A stretch of DNA of 64,000 bases from JAVVHH01 sp965276815. Lineage in GTDB: Bacteria > Pseudomonadota > Alphaproteobacteria > Acetobacterales > Acetobacteraceae. Shown here in pieces: positions 1 to 8,202 of this stretch; positions within the stretch are counted from its first letter, which is position 1, and each line of letters starts with the position of its first letter. The notes under the pieces were generated by a model. That model searched no databases. It was not told the origin of the DNA and saw nothing but the letters and a program-made list of their open reading frames with translations. Both the position numbers and the translations under genes were made by a program. The stretch lies in the NCBI GenBank assembly GCA_965276815.1, contig CBDIBE010000011.1, forward strand, positions 620,001 to 684,000, in the 5' to 3' direction.

Positions 1-2
1 AG

Positions 3-268
3 CTGCTTTCGCGGCTGCGGCCCATGAAGCTCAACTACAAGGCCGAGCTCTTGATGCCCGACACGGCAATCAAAACGGGTTCTTCATCGAATCCGGCGTC
101 GTCTCGATGATCGCCGCGCTCGAGGACGGGTCCCTCGTGGAAGTCGGTTTGATCGGCCCGGAAGGCCTGGCCGGACTGCCCGTGCTGCTCGGAGTACCCA
201 ACTCGGCGCTGGATGCGATCGTGCAGGTCGATGGGAGTGCGCCGTGCGCCGCCGGTTTGAGGGGATGA
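3..268 (+). pseudogene. Crp/Fnr-family regulator fragment, frameshifted
   Basis: Two reading frames join into the cyclic-nucleotide-binding half of a Crp/Fnr regulator. The first frame (positions 3-77) reads LLSRLRPMKLNYKAEL, the usual opening helix and strand. The second (77-268) carries FFIESGVVSMIAALEDG and VEVGLIGPEGLAGLPVLLG, a typical effector-domain core. The frames differ by one missing base in the A-rich stretch at 72-79, and the reading stops at a TGA at 266-268 without any helix-turn-helix domain. It is therefore a decayed remnant, or the tail of a gene entering from the left. It is unrelated in detail to the intact Crp/Fnr gene 270 bases downstream. Confidence 0.6.
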
Positions 269-423
269 TGCAGTAACGAAAGCGACCGGATCGAGTGAAC
301 CGTGTCATTCGCTATGATACGGACGGTTTTGTTAATTTGAACTACAGCGAGTGTGCTGTCATAGGTTGTCTCTATGCGACAATCCGGAGTTATACCAGGG
401 CTCCTCAAGGCCGACCCATCCAG

Positions 424-478
424 GGTCATGGTCCGCGCAGGCGTCGCGCAGGCGGCCATCCACGCCTTCGGCCGGCTC
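424..478. repeat. Dispersed intergenic repeat, copy 1
   Basis: The stretch starting GGTCATGGTCCGCGC and ending near CCATCCACGCCTTCGGCC matches the intergenic sequence at 57234-57279. The two copies share both flanks and differ in spacing in the middle. It lies in the leader of the Crp/Fnr gene. Confidence 0.4.
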
Positions 479-539
479 CAGATAGCGTCGGCCTCATCGC
501 CCCTTGGTATCAGCTCCTAACTCAAGGTGAAGATGGATA

Positions 540-1268
540 ATGGCCGTCACCATCGATCCATTGATACGCAAGCTAGAGTTGCTTGGCACTTTGTCCGATG
601 AAGAAAAGCAGCTCTTAAGCGCCATCCCGCTCGACGCGCGCCACGTCAACGCAGACCACGACATCGTGCGCGAGGGCGAACAGCTCTCGCAGTGCATCTT
701 GCTGATCGAGGGCTTCTCCTGCCGCTACAAGACGCTCGAGGACGGGCGACGGCAGATCGTGGCATTCCATATCCCCGGCGACATCGTCGACTTGACCAGC
801 TTGATGTTAGACAAGCTCGACCACAGCATCGCCACGCTCACCCCGGCGATTGTGGCCGCGATCCCGCACGCCACCCTGTTGGGTCTGATGGACGGCTATC
901 CACGGCTCGGCCGGTTGTTCCTACGCGACTCGCAGGTCGACGCGGCGATTTTCCGCGAGTGGGTCGTCAACGTAGGCCGGCGCTCGGCCCACGAGCGCAT
1001 CGCCCACCTCCTCTGCGAACTGGTGTCACGCATGCGGGCGGTCGGCCTCATGCAGGATCAGGCGTTCCACCTGCCCATCACCCAATCCGAAATCGCCGAC
1101 GCCACCGGGCTTTCCCCGGTGCACGTCAATCGCATGCTGCAGGAGTTGCGCAGTCAGGGGCTGATCGAGTGGAAGGACCGGACCTTGATTGCGTTGAACT
1201 GGCGCGGACTGACCAGCGCCGGCGGGTTCGATCCGACCTACCTGCACCAGCTCGGAGTCGCCGCTTAG
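540..1268 (+). CDS. Crp/Fnr family transcriptional regulator
   Basis: The 242-residue protein has an N-terminal cyclic-nucleotide-binding fold (about residues 15-130) and a C-terminal winged helix. The recognition helix lies near residues 181-204 (TQSEIADATGLSPVHVNRML), a classic Crp/Fnr pattern. Its cysteines (52, 61, 159) do not form the N-terminal cluster expected of an oxygen-sensing FNR, so the signal is unknown. The start ATG follows a purine-rich AAGGTGAAG ribosome site. Small-molecule or redox-responsive control of transcription is expected from the family; the targets cannot be read from this window. A weak promoter candidate (TTGAAC at 337, CATAGG at 360) lies upstream. Confidence 0.9.
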   Translation: MAVTIDPLIRKLELLGTLSDEEKQLLSAIPLDARHVNADHDIVREGEQLSQCILLIEGFSCRYKTLEDGRRQIVAFHIPGDIVDLTSLMLDKLDHSIATLTPAIVAAIPHATLLGLMDGYPRLGRLFLRDSQVDAAIFREWVVNVGRRSAHERIAHLLCELVSRMRAVGLMQDQAFHLPITQSEIADATGLSPVHVNRMLQELRSQGLIEWKDRTLIALNWRGLTSAGGFDPTYLHQLGVAA

Positions 1269-1286
1269 GCGGGCGACCGGAGCGCC

Positions 1287-1466
1287 ATGCCGAACCTCGC
1301 TATGCAGCCTTTGCCCGTGAACACCGTGGCGGACCCGGTGCAAGGCCCCTTGGCCGGGCACTGGTTCCTCGAAGTCGGGTTCGGACCATGCGCCGGCGCA
1401 GTGGGGCGGTTATTCAAGACCCTCGAGGCCGCGCGACTCTGGTTCGGGCAGCTTCTCGGGGCCTGA
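1287..1466 (+). CDS. Small hypothetical protein (59 aa)
   Basis: An ATG-started frame of 59 residues lies 18 bases after the Crp/Fnr gene and ends with GRLFKTLEAARLWFGQLLG, which could be an amphipathic helix. No clear Shine-Dalgarno site and no recognised family. It occupies most of the 320-base gap before hppA. It may be a real small gene or a chance frame in GC-rich DNA. Confidence 0.3.
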   Translation: MPNLAMQPLPVNTVADPVQGPLAGHWFLEVGFGPCAGAVGRLFKTLEAARLWFGQLLGA

Positions 1467-1562
1467 GCCTGCCCGCCAGCGCCTAAGCCTCCCCTGCACC
1501 GCCCTCCCCTGCACGACCCCGTGTTGCGGCCCGATCACATCTCTGCCATAGCCCGCAAGCGA

Positions 1563-1577
1563 ATTCTAAAATAGAAT
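1563..1577 (+). promoter_or_regulatory. Short perfect palindrome just upstream of hppA
   Basis: ATTCTA-AAA-TAGAAT forms a perfect 6-base inverted repeat in otherwise GC-rich DNA, 11 bases before the hppA start and touching its GGAGAGG ribosome site. It could be an operator or part of the promoter. The assignment rests on symmetry and position only. Confidence 0.3.
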
Positions 1578-1588
1578 CTGGAGAGGAT

Positions 1589-3691
1589 ATGTACGCGGCT
1601 CAGCTCGCAATTGTCGTCTGCGGCCTCGTTGCCGTGGCATATGGCTTCATCACAACACGACAGATCCTCGCCGCCGACGCCGGCAACGCCCGCATGCAGG
1701 AAATCTCCGCCGCCGTCCAGGTCGGCGCCCGCGCCTATTTGAACCGGCAATACACCACCATCGGCATCGTCGGCGTGGTGATCCTTATCCTGCTCGGCAT
1801 CTTCCTCGGACTTAGCGTCGCCATCGGCTTTGCCGTCGGCGCTATCCTGTCGGCGGCGGCCGGCTATGTCGGCATGAACGTCTCCGTCCGCGCCAACGTC
1901 CGCACCGCGCAAGCCGCCCGCAAGGGCCTCGCCGCCGGGCTCGAGATCGCCTTCAAGTCCGGCGCCATCACCGGCATGCTGGTGGTCGGCCTCGGCCTGC
2001 TCGGCGTCTCCATCTACTACTTCATCCTGCGCGCCGGAATGCACGACACCAACATCCGCCCGGTCATGGAGGCGATGGTCGCGCTGTCGTTCGGCGCCTC
2101 GCTGATCTCGATCTTTGCCCGCCTCGGCGGCGGCATCTTCACCAAGGGCGCCGATGTCGGCGCCGACCTCGTCGGCAAGGTCGAGGCCGGCATTCCCGAG
2201 GATGACCCCCGCAACCCGGCCGTCATAGCCGACAACGTGGGCGACAATGTCGGCGACTGCGCCGGCATGGCCGCCGACCTGTTCGAGACCTACGCGGTCA
2301 CCATCGTCGCCACCATGCTGCTGGCCAGCATCTTCTTCACCGCCGCCACGGCCGACACGATGATGATGCTGCCGCTCGGCATCGGCGCGGTCTGCATCCT
2401 CGCCTCAATCGCCGGCACCTACTTCGTCAAGCTCAGCCCCGGCTCCGAAAGCATCATGGGCGCCCTCTACAAGGGACTGGTGATCACCGGCGTCATCTCC
2501 GCCGTCGCGATCGCCATCGTCATCGGGCTCGCCATCGGCTTCACCACCCAGATCCCGATGGGCACGCTCGGCACCGGCATCACCGGCTTCGGCCTGTTCG
2601 AGTGCGCGATCGTCGGCCTGCTGGTCACCGGCCTGATCGTCTGGATCACCGAATACTACACCGCCACCGAATACAGCCCGGTGCGCAGCATCGCCCAGTC
2701 GTCCACCACCGGCCATGGCACCAACGTGATCCAGGGCCTGGCGATCTCGATGCAGTCCACCGCGCTGCCGGTCCTGGTGATCTGCCTGGGCATCCTGGCC
2801 TCCTTCCTGGTCGCCGGCCTGTTCGGCATCGCCATCGCCGCCACCACCATGCTGTCGCTCGCCGGCATGGTCGTCGCCCTCGACGCCTATGGCCCGGTGA
2901 CCGACAACGCCGGCGGCATCGCCGAAATGGCCGATCTCGAGCCGGAAGTGCGCAAGACCACCGACGCGCTCGACGCCGTCGGCAACACCACCAAGGCGGT
3001 CACCAAGGGCTACGCGATCGGCTCGGCCGGCCTCGCCTCGCTGGTGCTGTTCGCCGCCTACACCGAGGAACTGCACTTCGACTTCCCCACCCTGCAGGTC
3101 GATTTCGCCCTGCAGAACCCCTACGTCGTGGTCGGCCTGTTCATCGGCGGCCTGCTGCCGTACCTGTTCGCCTCGATGGGGATGACCGCGGTGGGACGCG
3201 CGGCCGGGTCGGTCGTCGTCGAGGTCCGCCGGCAATTCAAGGAGATCCCCGGCATCATGGCCGGCACGGCCAAGCCGGATTACGGCCGCGCCGTCGACCT
3301 GCTGACCCGGGCGGCGATCAAGGAGATGATCCTCCCATCGCTGCTGCCCGTCTTGGCGCCGATACTGCTCTACTTCGTCATCGCCGCCATCGGCGGCCGC
3401 GCCGCCGGCTTCGCCTCGCTGGGCGCAATGCTGCTGGGCACGATCGTCACCGGCCTGTTCGTCGCCATCAGCATGACGTCGGGCGGCGGCGCCTGGGACA
3501 ACGCCAAGAAATACATCGAAGAGGGCAACCACGGCGGCAAGGGCTCCGAAGCCCACAAGGCGGCCGTCACCGGCGACACCGTCGGCGACCCCTACAAGGA
3601 CACCGCTGGCCCCGCGGTCAACCCGATGATCAAGATCACCAACATCGTGGCCCTCTTGCTGCTGGCGATCCTCGCCGGCGTCTATCACTAA
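1589..3691 (+). CDS. hppA: Membrane-bound H+-translocating pyrophosphatase, K+-independent type
   Basis: This 700-residue integral membrane protein hydrolyses pyrophosphate and pumps protons across the cytoplasmic membrane (or intracellular vesicle membranes). The family signature DVGADLVGKVE is present near residue 190, followed by the Asp-rich DNVGDNVGDCAGMAADL segment that binds Mg-pyrophosphate. About 15-16 hydrophobic helices span the protein. Near residue 467 the motif reads GNTTK and then GSAGLASL. The lysine, where K+-dependent enzymes have alanine, marks the K+-independent, proton-pumping class. The ATG has a strong GGAGAGG ribosome site. The gene stands alone, with a hairpin terminator about 70 bases downstream. 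Confidence 0.97.
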   Translation: MYAAQLAIVVCGLVAVAYGFITTRQILAADAGNARMQEISAAVQVGARAYLNRQYTTIGIVGVVILILLGIFLGLSVAIGFAVGAILSAAAGYVGMNVSVRANVRTAQAARKGLAAGLEIAFKSGAITGMLVVGLGLLGVSIYYFILRAGMHDTNIRPVMEAMVALSFGASLISIFARLGGGIFTKGADVGADLVGKVEAGIPEDDPRNPAVIADNVGDNVGDCAGMAADLFETYAVTIVATMLLASIFFTAATADTMMMLPLGIGAVCILASIAGTYFVKLSPGSESIMGALYKGLVITGVISAVAIAIVIGLAIGFTTQIPMGTLGTGITGFGLFECAIVGLLVTGLIVWITEYYTATEYSPVRSIAQSSTTGHGTNVIQGLAISMQSTALPVLVICLGILASFLVAGLFGIAIAATTMLSLAGMVVALDAYGPVTDNAGGIAEMADLEPEVRKTTDALDAVGNTTKAVTKGYAIGSAGLASLVLFAAYTEELHFDFPTLQVDFALQNPYVVVGLFIGGLLPYLFASMGMTAVGRAAGSVVVEVRRQFKEIPGIMAGTAKPDYGRAVDLLTRAAIKEMILPSLLPVLAPILLYFVIAAIGGRAAGFASLGAMLLGTIVTGLFVAISMTSGGGAWDNAKKYIEEGNHGGKGSEAHKAAVTGDTVGDPYKDTAGPAVNPMIKITNIVALLLLAILAGVYH

Positions 3692-3762
3692 AAAATGCTT
3701 TACGTTTAGAAGTGTAACCCGGCCATAGACTGCGCGCGCGGGCGCCAGAAAGCTGCTAGTTA

Positions 3763-3790
3763 ACGGCCCGGCCCACCCGGGCCGTTTGCT
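3763..3790 (+). terminator. Rho-independent terminator after hppA
   Basis: A perfect 9-base stem, ACGGCCCGG paired with CCGGGCCGT around a 5-base loop, is followed by a short T-rich run. It lies between hppA and the esterase gene and ends about 20 bases before the latter's likely start. Confidence 0.65.
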
Positions 3791-3806
3791 TGTGGAGAAC
3801 TGCGTC

Positions 3807-5288
3807 TTGGCCACCCAGTACAGCGCGATCTACACCTTCGGCGACAGCCTGTCGGACGACGGCAACGACTCGATCGCCACCTCGCTCGTCGGTGACCCGA
3901 TCCCGGTCTCGCCCCCCTACTACCTGCAAAGCTACGGCCTGTTCACCGCCGCCGAGTTCAGCGACGGCCCGGTCTGGGTCCAGGACCTCGACCAGAATCT
4001 CGGCCTCACCATGCTCGAGCCGAGCCTCTATTTCGGCAACGACTTCGCCTTTGGCGGCGCCGAGGCCACGGTCGACTCCGGCAGCCTCTCCGGCCTCGAA
4101 CAATCCGCCACCTCGCTCTCGTCGCAGCTCGTGCAATTCGAAGGCGGCGGCGGCGGCCCGTCCTCGGCGCTCTACACGCTCAGCATCGGCACCAACGACG
4201 TCTACGCCATCCTGCAGGACACGAGCGCCGCCGACCTCGCCAAGATGGAGAGCCAAGTCGGCGCCGCGGTCTCGAGCGAGATGTCGTTCATCTCCAGCCT
4301 CGCCGGCGACGGCGCGAAGTCCCTGCTCGTGCTCGACGTGGCCGACGTCGGCAAGATGCCGGTCACCACCGAGCAAGGCAGCGCCTCACTCGACGCGCTC
4401 GGCAGCCAGCTCGCCAATCTCTACAACGTCGAGCTGAACGCCGACCTGCAGAATTACGCCCAGGCCAACGGGCTCAACATCCAGATCCTGCCGCTCTTCT
4501 CGCTCGAGGACGAAGCGGTCGCCGATCCAGCGAGCTTCGGCCTGACCAACGGCACCGACCCCGCCTGGACCGGCGATTTCACCAGCGCCAGCAGCGGCAC
4601 AGAAGCCGCGTCGCCCAACACCTACGTGTTCTGGGACAGCTATCATCCGACCGAGCCGGTGCAGCAACTCATCGCGCAGGACGCGCAGTCGCTGGCCACG
4701 AACGGCACCCAGCTCTACGGCGTGCCGACCTTCCAGCTGACCGACGTGACCAACGGGCAGAGTTCGGTCCAGTACGGCACGGTCGCCCAGTCGACGACCA
4801 CGAACGTGCAAGGCCAATTCACCTACCCCGGCACGGATTCGGTCGCAATCAGCGCCAATTCGTCGAGCGTCTTGCTGCAGGGCGGCCCGGCCAACACTGC
4901 GCTGCAGGCGACCAGCGGCAGCAACATCCTCGACGGCGGGACGGCCTCGAACTTCCTGGTCGGCGGCACCGGCGCGGATGGCGGGATCGATCAGTTCAAT
5001 CTCGACGCCAGCGGCGACAGCACGGGCTGGGACACGCTGGTCAATTTCCACGAGAACGACAGCCTGACCTTACAGGGCTTCAACCCGAGCCAGGGTTCGT
5101 GGCATTGGGACGGCGTCTTGGGCGCGCCCGGCTACACCGGCGCCACCTTGACCGTGGACATGAACGGCGCTGACCGTATGGTCACCTTCGCCGGCATCTC
5201 CGCCGCCCAGGAGCAATTCCTGCCATACCAAGTCGGAACCACCTTGGGCGGCCAGTCCTACCTGCTATTCGGCAACGAGGGAGTTTAG
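3807..5288 (+). CDS. GDSL/SGNH esterase with RTX-like C-terminus, probably secreted
   Basis: The N-terminal domain (about residues 5-300) has the SGNH hydrolase blocks: FGDSLSDDGND with the nucleophile serine, GTND near residue 128, and DSYHP near residue 277 supplying the catalytic Asp and His. These are hallmarks of lipases and thermolabile-haemolysin-type esterases. The C-terminal part (about 330-493) contains degenerate glycine/aspartate repeats such as NILDGG and FLVGGTGADGG, followed by a FHENDSLTL strand. This is typical of type I-secreted RTX proteins, and no N-terminal signal peptide is seen. The TTG at 3807 is preferred because GGAG lies 9 bases upstream; a TTG at 3786 would extend the protein by 7 residues into the terminator. 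Confidence 0.85.
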   Translation: MATQYSAIYTFGDSLSDDGNDSIATSLVGDPIPVSPPYYLQSYGLFTAAEFSDGPVWVQDLDQNLGLTMLEPSLYFGNDFAFGGAEATVDSGSLSGLEQSATSLSSQLVQFEGGGGGPSSALYTLSIGTNDVYAILQDTSAADLAKMESQVGAAVSSEMSFISSLAGDGAKSLLVLDVADVGKMPVTTEQGSASLDALGSQLANLYNVELNADLQNYAQANGLNIQILPLFSLEDEAVADPASFGLTNGTDPAWTGDFTSASSGTEAASPNTYVFWDSYHPTEPVQQLIAQDAQSLATNGTQLYGVPTFQLTDVTNGQSSVQYGTVAQSTTTNVQGQFTYPGTDSVAISANSSSVLLQGGPANTALQATSGSNILDGGTASNFLVGGTGADGGIDQFNLDASGDSTGWDTLVNFHENDSLTLQGFNPSQGSWHWDGVLGAPGYTGATLTVDMNGADRMVTFAGISAAQEQFLPYQVGTTLGGQSYLLFGNEGV

Positions 5289-5334
5289 ACCAACGCCGCG
5301 CTGACTATAATTGCGACAGCGATGCCCGCAATGT

Positions 5335-6348
5335 TCACCCCAGCGCCGCCATAATCGCCGCCGCGTCGCAGATCGGGCACGGTGCGTTCAGCGCCACGTT
5401 GATCCCCAGCGCCGCCGACATGTTGATCGCCAGCGCCGTCACCGCCAGCCCGACCCCCAGCGAGGCGCTCATCGCCAAGTTGACGTTCAGCGACGCGCTC
5501 AGCGCCACACCCAGCGCCGCCTGCAAACTGGCCTGCAAGCTCGCCTGGATCGAAGCCACGATGCTCGGAAAGTTCATCAGGTTCGGCACACCCGCGCTCA
5601 AATTGATCCCCAACTGCGCCGCCAGCGACACCATGGCGGAGAAGTTCGCCGCCACCATCGCCTGCACCGCCGGAAACCCGATCGCCAGCGGATTGATCCC
5701 CAAGCTCGCCGAGAGCTGCGCGATCGCCGAAAACCCGAGCGAAAGGCTGCACGCCAAGCTCAAATTCGGCAGCGACAAATTCAGACTCGCGATCGCACTC
5801 GCCATGACCTGCAGCGAGGCCAGTAAATCCGCCGACAGGTTCAAGTTGAGCGACGCCAGCACGGACAGTGCCGGCAGCGCCGGGAACGCCAGCGACCAGG
5901 CCGGCGGGAACAAGTTCAGCGAAAACGCCGCGCCGATCGACAAGCTCGCCGACAGCGCCGCCGAGAACACCGCCGAAAGGCTCAGCGACACTGCGTTCAG
6001 CGACGCCAGCATGACCCACGGGCTCAGATTCAGGTTCGCGAATAGCGAAAGCCGCGCACTCAGCGTCGCCGTCAGCCGCGCCAGCGCCGTCAGCCCGAGC
6101 TGCGCCGACAGATCAATCCCGAGCTGCGCCATCGCCTGCGCCTGCAGTTGCGCAAAAGCGGCGATATTGGCCATCGCGCTCGCATTCAGGCTCAGCGTCG
6201 GCAGCGTGAACGCCGGCATCGGCAAGCCCAGCCCGGCGCTGAGCTGGGCGTTCAGCGACGTCGCCGCCTGCGCCGACGCCGAGAGGTTCAACGCCGCCGA
6301 AACGTTCAGGCTCGGCAGCGCCAGCGCCTGTTTGCAGAAGCAGCTCAT
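5335..6348 (-). CDS. Ala/Leu/Ser/Asn-rich, almost uncharged repeat protein of unknown function
   Basis: I do not recognise this 337-residue protein. By my count it contains only six charged residues (one Lys, two Arg, three Asp, no Glu) and is made mostly of Ala, Leu, Ser and Asn in short alternating runs such as LNLS, SASL and LSAQLG. The motif LGI(N/D) recurs near residues 77, 216, 246 and 314, usually followed by a Leu/Ser/Ala run. A CFC pair at residues 3-5 and CPIC at 324-327 bracket the repeats. No signal peptide is evident. The ATG overlaps the stop of the upstream alpha/beta hydrolase by four bases (ATGA), strong evidence that the frame is translated and co-expressed. A longer frame to 6483 exists but lies inside the hydrolase gene. 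Confidence 0.7.
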   Translation of the reverse strand: MSCFCKQALALPSLNVSAALNLSASAQAATSLNAQLSAGLGLPMPAFTLPTLSLNASAMANIAAFAQLQAQAMAQLGIDLSAQLGLTALARLTATLSARLSLFANLNLSPWVMLASLNAVSLSLSAVFSAALSASLSIGAAFSLNLFPPAWSLAFPALPALSVLASLNLNLSADLLASLQVMASAIASLNLSLPNLSLACSLSLGFSAIAQLSASLGINPLAIGFPAVQAMVAANFSAMVSLAAQLGINLSAGVPNLMNFPSIVASIQASLQASLQAALGVALSASLNVNLAMSASLGVGLAVTALAINMSAALGINVALNAPCPICDAAAIMAALG

Positions 6349-7205
6349 CTGATACCGGCTCCGTCCAAGAACTCGCGCAACGCCGCGTTGAACCGCGCCG
6401 GCGCCTCCAGATTGGCCAGATGGCCCACCCCTTCGAGCACGGCGTAGCAAGCGCGTGGGATACGCGACGCCATCCGCTCGCACCCCGCCGCCGGCGCATT
6501 GCGGTCGCGCGACCCGGCCAGCACCAGCGTCGGCACCGCGATCCGGCCCAGCGCCTCGCGCTGGTCGAAACCCGGCATGGCGAGGATCATGTCCCGATAC
6601 GTGCTGTCCGGCACATGCGCCATGCAGTCCTCGGCCAGGGCGATGCCCACCGGGTCAGGATTGTCGCCAACCAGCTCGGCAATGGCGGCCGGCGCCAGGT
6701 CCGCCATGCTCTTGCCGGCGTCCAGCGGACCGAGCCGCTCCTGGATGAACCGGTCCGCCCAGCCAGGGTCGCGCGAGCCAAAGGCCGGGCTGGTCTGCGC
6801 GAGCACGGCCGCCCGCGCCACGTCCGGCGCCTCGGCCAACAGTCGCTGCACCACCATCCCGCCGATACTATGCCCCACCAGGACCGGCCGCTCCAAGCCG
6901 AGTTCCCGGACGAACGCCGCCAGCGCCGCCGCCAGCGACTCCATGCTCACCAGCGGCAACGGCGCCGAGCGTCCGTAGCCCGGCATATCCCAGGCGATGG
7001 GCCGGAAATCGCGGCCGAACGCCTCGACCTGCGCCGCAAACCCTCGCCCCGCCCCGCCGATCCCATGCAGGAAAACGATCGGCACGGCCGCTTTCGACCC
7101 GGCCTCCAGATAGGAAATCCCCGCCATGCTGGCGATCTGCACCGTCTCCTGCTGCGTCTGCTGGTGCGCGGGCTGCGCGACATGGGCAAGCCGTTCGGTG
7201 CTCAT
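6345..7205 (-). CDS. Alpha/beta hydrolase
   Basis: The 286-residue protein has the alpha/beta hydrolase plan: an oxyanion-region FLHGIGG near residue 46, nucleophile elbow GHSIGG with Ser113, acid Asp in GSRDRNAP near residue 235 and His in GVGHLANLE near 262. It resembles 3-oxoadipate enol-lactonase-type and related small-ester hydrolases, but the substrate cannot be assigned. The N-terminal 20 residues are Gln/His-rich and may be over-extended. It is the first gene of a two-gene unit with the uncharged repeat protein, whose start overlaps its stop. Confidence 0.85.
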   Translation of the reverse strand: MSTERLAHVAQPAHQQTQQETVQIASMAGISYLEAGSKAAVPIVFLHGIGGAGRGFAAQVEAFGRDFRPIAWDMPGYGRSAPLPLVSMESLAAALAAFVRELGLERPVLVGHSIGGMVVQRLLAEAPDVARAAVLAQTSPAFGSRDPGWADRFIQERLGPLDAGKSMADLAPAAIAELVGDNPDPVGIALAEDCMAHVPDSTYRDMILAMPGFDQREALGRIAVPTLVLAGSRDRNAPAAGCERMASRIPRACYAVLEGVGHLANLEAPARFNAALREFLDGAGIR

Positions 7206-7290
7206 GCTGCGGCCTCGCCGGTCGTTCTACGATAATAGCTCATGGCGCCAAACGTTACAGCCTCCAGGCGAGCGCAGGAACCGGGCTTGC

Positions 7291-7447
7291 GTGCCATCCC
7301 ACCCCGCGCCTCCTGAGCGCATCGAGATCTACCGCTCGCCCACCGCGGAAGGGCTGCCAGTCGGTCACCCAGCTCGGCCCCGGCGCGATGCTCGACATCC
7401 AGCACCTCCCTGGCGTGCTCATTGCGGCGGCGCAGATCCTAGGCTGA
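7291..7447 (+). pseudogene. C-terminal remnant of a Uma2-type nuclease, frameshifted
   Basis: One frame reads ERIEIYRSPTAEGLPV and a second reads VTQLGPGAMLDIQHLPGV and then ends ILG-stop. Together they match the C-terminal strand-and-helix of Uma2 family (DUF820) putative endonucleases, which typically end in LPG(V/I)-x5-10-ILG. A frameshift separates the halves near 7355, and no N-terminal catalytic part is present upstream. This is a small decayed fragment in the gap between two minus-strand units. Confidence 0.4.
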
Positions 7448-7491
7448 CGACCCGCTCACCACGGCTTCGATGTAACCGCGAGCCGGTCCCG

Positions 7492-7884
7492 CTACCGGTA
7501 TTCGGCCGGGACCGGCAGATTGGCCGCCGGGTTGGTGTCATGCCGGCTCAGCCCGCTGACCACGCCACCAACCAGGGGCCGCAGGTCGGCCTCGACCGCG
7601 TCGGCCGTCTCCCGGTCGTAGACCTCTTGTCCCGCCACATGCAGCGCGAAGCGTCCCCGATGCTTCGCACATTTCGCCGGATCGTCGAGCGTCGCCTTCG
7701 TCCACTTATACAGCGGGAACTTCTCCACGCCCTCTCGCTCCGCGTCAGCGACGTAGTTCGAGAACGCCTCAAACTGGCTGACCATCCTCGCATCGTGCTT
7801 GCCGAGGATCCCCCGCAGCACCCCGAGATCGCCCGCCGGATCCGACAGCGAGATCCGCAGCTGGTGCTGCCAAACCTCCGTCAA
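7492..7884 (-). CDS. Conserved hypothetical protein (130 aa)
   Basis: The soluble, mixed-charge protein (MTEVWQHQLRISL start) has no membrane segments or motifs I can assign. Its coding quality is good, and it overlaps the upstream NDUFS4-like gene by four bases (ATGA), so the two are co-translated. A link to respiratory complex I assembly or stability is only suggested by this coupling. Confidence 0.65.
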   Translation of the reverse strand: MTEVWQHQLRISLSDPAGDLGVLRGILGKHDARMVSQFEAFSNYVADAEREGVEKFPLYKWTKATLDDPAKCAKHRGRFALHVAGQEVYDRETADAVEADLRPLVGGVVSGLSRHDTNPAANLPVPAEYR

Positions 7885-8189
7885 TGCGTCCAGTTCTCCG
7901 CCCGCCCATAGCGGAAATTATCGGCATACACCTTCGGCTTGAGCGGCTTCGGCGCCGATGGCGGCTCGGCCTCGTAATCCATGCCGTTCGCCTTCGCGTA
8001 TTCCACCGCCTGCTCGCACGTGTCGAACCGCAGCCGCACCTGGCCCTGCGTGAAGCTGCTGCCCCACCAGCCCATCAGCGGATCGTTCACCTCCCGCTCC
8101 GGCGACTGGAAATCGAGCACCCAATTCTCCGTCCCGGCCGTGCCAGATTGGGTCGCGGTCTTCGGGCGGCGATAGATGCGGGCGCGCAT
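7881..8189 (-). CDS. NDUFS4-like complex I accessory subunit (ETC complex I subunit conserved region)
   Basis: The 102-residue protein begins MRARIYRRPKTATQSG and continues with WVLDFQSPEREVNDPLMGW, then FDTCEQAVEYAKANG and YADNFRYGR. This is the typical order for the alphaproteobacterial homologue of mitochondrial NDUFS4, an 18-kDa accessory subunit at the NADH-oxidising arm of complex I. The protein is full length for the bacterial family. It heads a two-gene unit with the hypothetical gene at 7492-7884; no nuo genes are in the window. Confidence 0.9.
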   Translation of the reverse strand: MRARIYRRPKTATQSGTAGTENWVLDFQSPEREVNDPLMGWWGSSFTQGQVRLRFDTCEQAVEYAKANGMDYEAEPPSAPKPLKPKVYADNFRYGRAENWTH

Positions 8190-8202
8190 GCAGAAGTCCT
8201 TT

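Noticed and set aside
2405..3814. 469-codon open frame on the minus strand across hppA
   Set aside because: It is the antisense shadow of the pyrophosphatase gene, rich in His/Asp/Gly/Gln with no family resemblance, and has no independent start signals.
5399..6352. 317-codon plus-strand frame opposite the uncharged repeat protein
   Set aside because: Although long, it lacks a ribosome site and coupling to neighbours, while the minus-strand frame is joined by ATGA overlap to the hydrolase. It could only be revived by translation data.
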